A DNA stretch of 64,000 bases from Rhizophagus irregularis. Its lineage: Eukaryota; Glomeromycota; Glomeromycetes; Glomerales; Glomeraceae. Position 1 is the first letter of the stretch; each line of letters begins with the position of its first letter. The notes under the pieces are model-generated. The model did not search any database and was not told the origin of the DNA. It was given only the letters and a program-made list of their open reading frames with translations. Location: the NCBI RefSeq assembly GCF_026210795.1, contig NC_089432.1, positions 3,782,001-3,846,000 on the forward strand, read 5' to 3'. Made by a program: the position numbers and the translations under genes. Below, in pieces: positions 58,527 to 64,000 of the stretch.

Positions 58527-60247
58527 TTAAATGTGAAATTTTCTATTTAACGGTAAAATGGCCAAGTATTCAGTACGTTTGTATTTAAATTTTGCTGGAA
58601 CAAATCTACCTAATATGTGATGAACTGGAATTATACTATTAACCGAAGAATTAAAAAACTCCTTTTTCCAAAGTTCCGGATCATTCGTAAAATCATCAGA
58701 ATCTTCGCTGGAAAAAAAAAATCTGATGTTTGCAGTCGCAGCGGGTTTATACCAATTTACAAAAGCCAAATAATATTCCGTCAGACCATTTGGAAGATGA
58801 ACTGTATGTTTGAAATAGAATTGTACCTGGCCAGGATATGTGTCTATATCATTTTCACGTTGTTCTATAAAACGTGCTAAGATATAAGAGCTTCTAATAT
58901 ACCTTTTGGATAATATTGACCCAAAATATTCTGCACTGATGCGCAATCTGCCACATTGTGTGATATTTCCAGTTACAGCAATGTAATTTTCAGTTGATGA
59001 AGAAGGATCTAACCGTGGTCGGCTAAAATTATATTCTTCATAAGCGTGATTGTAGTAATCAACTAGTAAATCCAAAATATCATCCGGTAATATGACATTC
59101 AATTTTATCGGACTTAAAAGTTCTCCAGGATATTCTTCCGTTCCTGTTGCCCCGCCAGAAACCAGCTTTTCAGATATATCTAAAAATGCCTGTAATTCCT
59201 CACTTTCGAGAGATTCATTTTCGTTATCGTCAGTTGTATCATCATTTAAATCAAGTATTTGAAAAATGGCCTGATGATTTAGAGCCAATGTATTGAATCT
59301 TCGTTCAATTTGAGAACTCTGCATCATAAATCGCATAATTTCCGGTTCAATTTTTCGTCTACTATTAGGTAAACTCCCTGTATAATTGTAAAATCGTAAG
59401 TAATAATTCTGAATAATTTGAATAATATTATTGTAAATACCAACCAAGAATTCCATTCATCCTTTCAAAGGAGAAATACCAAAATGAGTAAAGAGGACCG
59501 TAATCTTTACAACATTTGTTCAAGTGTAATGAAAGATGTAAATTTGGTGTTATTGAAACTTCTCCGTAATTCGTTTTGATAAGTTTCAAAATTTCAATTA
59601 AATGTTCATGTGCGTCATCTAAATTTTTGATTGTAACAATCCTTCAGACTAATATAGAACAAGCTTGGCTGAAATGTACTAAGATTTTCCGATCTTCTTG
59701 GTCCAAAAAATCCCAAAGAACAACTCTGGCATAAATCAGGAAAAAATTTTTCCATTCGTTAGCCGTTAAATTAGAAAATCCTTCCCCAATATCTATTTTA
59801 TGAGGAATTCGACCGATTTCTGATGGTGGATGAATATTGTTCATGTTTTTTTGAATTTTCGTCAGATCATCCATATTTATTTTACCATGTCCTAACCAAA
59901 GTTGTTTTACGATAAATGATGCAATTCCTATAAATAAATTATGCATCGGGTCCACAGGTAAAAATCGTATCAGATCGAAATAAGACAAACGGAGCATTTC
60001 TGACCATCTCGCGTGATATTGCTTCGCATGTCTTTTTCTAGCTTCGTTGCTTTTACATTTTCTCCATTCCAAAGCCATTTCTCGATAACTATTCACGCTT
60101 TTAGCAACAAACCATTCATTAATAACATCCATGCCACTAAAATTTCTATTTCTTGCAACCTTTAAGCATCTGTGACAGCTTACATTGGCTGAATAATGGC
60201 CACATAATTTTCTAGCAGCTGGTATATCGCAGCAACAAGCAATTACT
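58527..60247 (-). pseudogene. CACTA (EnSpm)-type transposase, C-terminal part, broken
   Basis: Minus-strand order: IACCCDIPAARKLCGHYSAN, CHRCLKV, GMDVINEWF, YFDLIRFLPVDPMHNLFIGI, TANEWKNFFLIYARVVLWDF, ACSILV, then an in-frame TGA at about 59647. The same frame continues RIVTIKNLDDAHEHLIEILK, PNLHLSLHLNKCCKDYGPLY, SFWYFSFERMNGILG. A GT..AG intron of 67 bp (59444-59378) then joins to SLPNSRRKIEPEIMRF and on to IIPVHHILGRFVPAKFKYKR and ILPLNRKFHI. 'DPMHNLF', 'DYGP.YSFW.FSFERxNGILG' and the zinc-knuckle-like CxxC/CHRC part are hallmarks of CACTA transposases. The N-terminal catalytic part is missing because another CACAGGTCGAA terminus starts at 60248. One stop codon and the N-terminal truncation make it dead. 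Confidence 0.85.
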
Positions 60248-60470
60248 CACAGGTCGAACAGATGTCATTGTCGCAAAATTTGCCTGGAATTTTTCTGGCA
60301 AATTGAGAATTATCCCGATAAATTGGGGTAAATTGTGTTACAATTTTGGGATAATGGAGGACTTACAATTTGGCAAATTTTGTCAAAATGGCAGAATTCT
60401 TACAGAATTCCTAATTCAAATGTTGAGAAATTTTTCAGTAAATTATCATTAATTGTGGGAAATTTTAGGT
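60248..60470 (+). mobile_element. CACTA-like terminus CACAGGTCGAAC
   Basis: The sequence at 60248 repeats the first 11 bases of the MITE at 57796 and cuts the transposase gene. Its partner end was not found before 61.4 kb. The DNA that follows is AT-rich with weak tandem structure. Confidence 0.45.
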
Positions 60471-60900
60471 AAATTTTTAGTAATTTTATGTAAATTGTAG
60501 TGAATTTAGTCAAATTTTTAGTAATTTTATGTAAACGTAATGCAAATTGTGGTGAATTTAGTCAAATTTTTAGTAATTTTATGTAAACGTATTGTAAATT
60601 GTGTAAATTTTAGGCAAATTTTTAGTAATTTTATGTAAACGTAATGCAAATTGTAGTAAATTTAGTCAAATTTTTAGTAATTTTATGTAAACGTAATGCA
60701 AATTGTGGTGAATTTAGTCAAATTTTTAGTAATTTTATGCAAACGTAATGCAAATTGTGGTAAATTGTAGTGTATTTTTAGTAATGTTATATAAATTGTT
60801 GAAAATTTAGGTGAGTTTTTCAGCAATGTTGTGCAAACGTAATACAAATTGTGGAAAATTGTGGTGAATTTTGCATTTTTTCGGTAAATGTTAGCTAAAC
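60471..60900. repeat. Tandem repeat of about 52-bp units
   Basis: Six to seven units of TTTTTAGTAATTTTATGTAA, ACGTAATGCAAATTGTGG and TGAATTTAGTCAAA, with some shortened. No coding frame. Confidence 0.8.
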
Positions 60901-60989
60901 TTTTGATAATTTAGTGAAATTTAGGATAATTTTGGACAATTGAGTGAAAAATGTTTTACTGATTTTGTACAATTGAGTGTAAACAGTAT

Positions 60990-61215
60990 AAACACAACAT
61001 TTTCGGAGACAATTTAGTGAAATTTTGCAATAATTTCGGACAATTGAGTGAAATTTTGCAATAATTTCGGACAATTGAGTGAAATTTTGCAATAATTTCG
61101 GACAATTGAGTGAAATTTTGCAATAATTTCGGACAATTGAGTGAAATTTTGCAATAATTTCAGACAATTGAGTGAAATTTAGTAATAATTTTAAACAATT
61201 TAGTGCAAATACCAT
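60990..61215. repeat. Tandem repeat of 31-bp units
   Basis: About six units of ACAATTGAGTGAAATTTTGC followed by AATAATTTCGG, nearly identical between 61040 and 61150 and diverged at both ends. The open minus-strand frame here exists because 31-bp units rotate through frames without a stop. Confidence 0.9.
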
Positions 61216-61399
61216 GACAATTTAAAACACTGGTTTAATAATTTTACATAATTTATTACAATATTATTTATTAATAAATGCACAATTATTATTTAACGAT
61301 GAGAATCTATATTAATCTATATTCATCAGATATCCAATAATCCATGGGTAATCCGCACATCTAATTCATTCATGTATCTCCGATGCCAAAGTAGAAGCT
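61216..61399. other. Spacer before the intron-like array
   Basis: AT-rich, then a GC-richer 60 bp (61330-61400: ATCCATGGGTAATCCGCACATC). On the minus strand this would be downstream of the last array unit; no recognisable domain is seen. Confidence 0.3.
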
Positions 61400-63175
61400 G
61401 GTAAAAACCTACAAAAAAGAAAGTAAAGAAACGTTAGTTAACGTTTCTTAAAAAAAAATTAATAAAAATTAAGTTTCACAACCAATGTTGCGAAACTTAC
61501 CGGTTCGTTTTGATTTCCATTATCCAAACGTCCGAAACCTACAAAAAGTAAAAAAGAAACGTTAGGTAATGTTTCTTTTAAAAAAAAAGAACAAAAATTA
61601 AGTTTCGCAATGTAACATTGCGAAACTTACCGGTCGTTTCATTCATTCTAACATCCGGAACCTACAAAAAGTAAAAAAGAAACGTTAATTAACATTTTTT
61701 TTAATAAAAAAAAACAAAAATTAAGTTTCGCAATGTAACATTGCGAAACTTACCGGTCATTTCATTCATTCTAACATCCGGAACCTACAAAAAGTAAAAA
61801 AGAAATGTTAGTTAACGTTTCTTTTAATAAAAAAACAAAAATTAAGTTTCGCAATGTAACATTGCGAAACTTACCGGTCATTTCATTCATTCTAACGTCC
61901 GGAACCTACAAAAAGTAAAAAAGAAACGTTAATATAAACGTTTCTTTTAATAAAAAAACAAAAATTAAGTTTCGCAATGTAACATTGCGAAACTTACCGG
62001 TCGTTTCATTCATTCTAACGTCCGGAACCTACAAAATTAAAAGAAAGAAACGTTTAGTATCGTTTCTTTAAAAAAAATTAATAAAAATTGTTTCGCAACA
62101 CAATGTTGCAAAACTTACCGGTTCGTTTCGAAGTTCATTATCCAAACGTCTGGAATCTACAAAAATTAAAAGAAAGAAACGTTTAGTATCGTTTCTTTAA
62201 AAAAAAATAATTAAAAAAATAAGTTTCGCAATACAATATTGCGAAACTCACCGGTTCGTTTCAATTTCTATTATCCAAACGTCCGGAACCTACAAAAAGT
62301 AAAAGAAACGTACGAAATAAAAGAAACGTACGTTAGTATCATTTCTTTAAAAAAAAACATAATTAAAATTAAGTTTCGCAACAATTGTTGCAAAACTTAC
62401 CGGTTCGTTTCGAGTTTCAAACGTCTGGAACCTACAAAAAAAAAGAAAGAAACGTTAGTTAACGTTTCTTTTAATAAAAAAAATCAATAAATTAAGTTTC
62501 GCAACGATTCGTTGCAAAACTCACCGGTTCATTTCATCCAAACGTCCGGAACCTACAAAAAGAAGGAAAGAAATGTTAGTTAACGTTTCTTTTAATAAAA
62601 AAAAAATTTAACAAAAAAAAGAAAATATTACCTTTCTTCCAAAGTCCGGGTCGTAATTTCGTCTGGCGTTCCTACAAAAAGAAGAAAGGAAACGTTAGAA
62701 ACGTTTCCTAAAAGAAATTAAAAAAAAGTAAGTTTTGAACATGAAACTTACCATTTCACTTTTCGAAGTTGAAGACCTACACAAAAGAAAAATAGGAAAC
62801 GTTAGAAACGTTTCCTTACAAAAAAAGAATTAAAAAAATTTTTTTTAAAAAAGTTTCGAAGCGAACGCTTCAAAACTTACCATTTTCGTTTCCTCGTTTC
62901 CTAAGTCAAAAATACCGAAAGACCTAAAAAAAAATAAAGGATCGTTAAAAACGATCCTTATAAAAGCAAAAAAAAAAAAAATTTATTTTAAAGTTTCAAA
63001 GCGAAACGCTTCGAAACTTACCATAATTTCAGTAGTCAAAACATCAAAAATCCTACAAAAAAGAAAGAAAGGAAACGTTAGAAACGTTTCCTTACAACAA
63101 AGAATTAAAAAAAAAATTTAAATTTAAAAAAGTTTCGAAGCGTTTCGCTTCGAAACTTACCATTGTTTTTCTGAA
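61400..63175 (-). repeat. Array of about 14 double-hairpin intron-like units with mini-exons
   Basis: Read on the minus strand, each unit of about 120-145 bp holds a mini-exon of 28-38 bp (for example GTTCCGGACGTT..ACGACCG). This is followed by an 80-100-bp intron-like segment starting GTAAGTTTCG and ending TTTTTGTAG. Starts (plus-strand CTTACC or CTCACC) lie near 61498, 61627, 61750, 61870, 61992, 62115, 62250, 62398, 62520, 62630, 62756, 62877, 63018 and 63158. A first hairpin begins at the GTAAG itself (arms GTTTCGCAATG / CATTGCGAAAC). A second, 30-40 bp further on, has arms like AAGAAACGTTA / TAACGTTTCTT. Mini-exon lengths of 31 and 38 are not multiples of three, so a single frame does not run through. 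The right-hand units (62.6-63.2 kb) are more diverged. It may be a spliced non-coding transcript or a decayed gene related to the kinase-array family. Confidence 0.85.
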
Positions 63176-63515
63176 AGACGGTTCCGGGAAGGGGAAAGAG
63201 AATGGGGAAGGAGTGGGAGGAAAAAGGGAAGGGGAAGGGTGGAAGAAGAGGAAGGGGAGAAGAGGAGAGAAAGAGGGAAGGGAAGAGAGAAAGAGGGAAG
63301 GGGAAGGCGAGAGAAAAAGGGAAGGGAAGGGAAAGGAGAAAGAGGGAAGGGAGGAAGGTGAAAGAAAGAGGGAAGGGGAAGGTGAAAGAAAGAGAAAGGG
63401 GAAGGGGAAAGGGGAAGGAAAGAAAGAAAGGAAGAAAGAAAGAGGAAAGGGGAAGGTGAAAGAAAGAGGGAAGGGGAAAGGCGAAAGAAAGAAGAGGTAA
63501 AGGCCGTGAGAAAAA
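63176..63515. repeat. GGAAGGGGAAAG purine-rich tract
   Basis: About 330 bp almost entirely of A and G on the plus strand, in degenerate GGGAAGGGGAAG and GAAAGAAAGAGGGAAGG units. Arg/Lys/Glu/Gly-rich open frames are artefacts. Such tracts can form triplex or quadruplex-like structures and often lie in promoters; here it sits just upstream of the minus-strand array. Confidence 0.85.
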
Positions 63516-63519
63516 AAAA

Positions 63520-63640
63520 ATTAAGCTTTTGCTAAAAAAGCTTAATTTTTTTTTTCGTTATACCGCAGCTGAAGCTGCAGTAATTATTAAGTAATATCAC
63601 GTGACGCACGTGATATATAATTTTATATAAATAGGGCTTT
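63520..63640. promoter_or_regulatory. Palindrome cluster with TATAAATA box
   Basis: Three palindromes in a row: TTAAGCTTTT..AAAAGCTTAA (63521-63545), GCAGCTGAAGCTGC (63565-63578) and ATATCACGTGACGCACGTGATAT with two CACGTG-type halves (63594-63616). TATATAAATAGGG follows at about 63623-63636. CACGTG also lies upstream of the kinase-array copies at 0.6 and 7.27 kb. The TATA box points to a plus-strand start near 63665, or the region may serve the minus-strand array. Confidence 0.45.
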
Positions 63641-64000
63641 CCCCCGCCCCGGAATTTTTTTTTTTATTTTAATAATTTTAAATAGATGTATATATATGCT
63701 TATATATACATATATATATATCTATTAACTAATACTTTACGAAAAGCCCTTCCTCTGTAAACAGGTAGAGGCCATAAAGTACCTATAGGGGGAGAGCCAT
63801 TGCTGCTTCCTCCACCTGTTTATAGTGATAAAAAGAGGGAGTCTTCAGTGGTAAGGTTTAGTACTAAATTAAACATCATAACACATCGTGTTGATACATT
63901 GTTTATATTAACAATGTGATTTAATGTTAAATAATTCATTTAGAATATAAATATTATAAATTTAATAATGTTTGTAATTTACAAATAAATAAAAATAAAA
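63641..64000 (+). other. GC-richer leader-like stretch with long hairpin
   Basis: CTTTCCCCCGCCCCGG follows the TATA box. CTGTAAACAGGTAGAGG (63755-63771) can pair at 15 of 17 positions with CCTCCACCTGTTTATAG (63809-63825). No open frame of note before the window ends. It could be a leader, a structured RNA or a small foldback element. Confidence 0.35.

Noticed and set aside
60895-61215. 106-codon minus-strand frame with repeated LNCPKLLQNFTQLSEIIAKFH units
   Set aside because: It is the translation of the 31-bp tandem repeat rotating through frames; no start context or relatives expected.
61400-63175. CRISPR-like appearance (regular palindromic repeats with short spacers)
   Set aside because: The 'spacers' are themselves similar to each other, the unit carries splice-like ends, and the genome is eukaryotic; no cas genes.
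63202-63500. Arg/Lys/Glu/Gly-rich frames of 85-95 codons
   Set aside because: Produced by the purine-only tract; two overlapping frames are open and have no domain content.
1-64000. tRNA, rRNA or other structured RNA genes
   Set aside because: Scanned by eye for the B-box GGTTCGANNCC and for rRNA core sequences; none convincing. A tRNAscan/Infernal run would settle this.

Overview
This window is AT-rich, intron-bearing eukaryotic DNA. It carries short introns of about 50-150 bp with GT..AG ends, TKL-like protein kinases fused to Sel1 repeats, a secreted ML-domain protein, a kinesin, and very dense small transposons. That combination points to an arbuscular mycorrhizal fungus of the Glomeromycotina, most like Rhizophagus irregularis. 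The assignment is inferred from gene families and style; no database search was run.

Layout. 0-7.3 kb: two inverted, decayed copies of a kinase first exon, each followed by intron-like spacers and mini-exons. Between them lie a non-autonomous Helitron that carries a similar array, a foldback element and one copy of a dispersed repeat. 7.3-12 kb: AT-rich repeats, a GA-rich minisatellite, another mini-exon array, a Helitron-like 3' end and a frameshifted unknown gene. 12-15.8 kb: a tandem segmental duplication with one intact ML-domain gene and one dead copy. 15.8-25 kb: mostly decayed DNA, with Sel1 remnants, a 2.9-kb dead copy of the kinesin tail and a 235-bp Helitron. 25-37 kb: MITEs plus two intact five-exon kinase-Sel1 genes on the minus strand. 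37-49 kb: a seven-exon kinesin-4-like gene between inverted repeats, with a decayed 3' end, then a decayed possible OB-fold gene and TIR elements. 49-57 kb: a Tc1-like element inserted into a palindromic repeat, then a 3.9-kb satellite of about 80-bp units. 57-61 kb: a CACTA-type MITE beside a broken CACTA transposase gene, and more tandem repeats. 61.4-63.2 kb: a striking array of about 14 intron-like units, followed by a GA-rich tract and palindromic promoter-like DNA.

Four genes look able to encode protein: the ML-domain protein, the two kinase-Sel1 proteins and the kinesin. The first three belong to families expanded in these fungi, and the window shows the process: intact copies sit next to dead ones with matching flanks. 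The rest is a graveyard of class II elements (hAT, Tc1/mariner, pogo-like, CACTA, Helitron), mostly non-autonomous.

The strongest candidate for something undescribed is the intron-like repeat. On the minus strand each unit begins GTAAG inside a perfect hairpin, holds a second hairpin and ends in a pyrimidine-rich TTTGTAG. Units are separated by 28-38-bp mini-exons. Both stems differ between units by paired changes that keep the pairing. Related arrays occur at five places in the window, one of them inside a Helitron.
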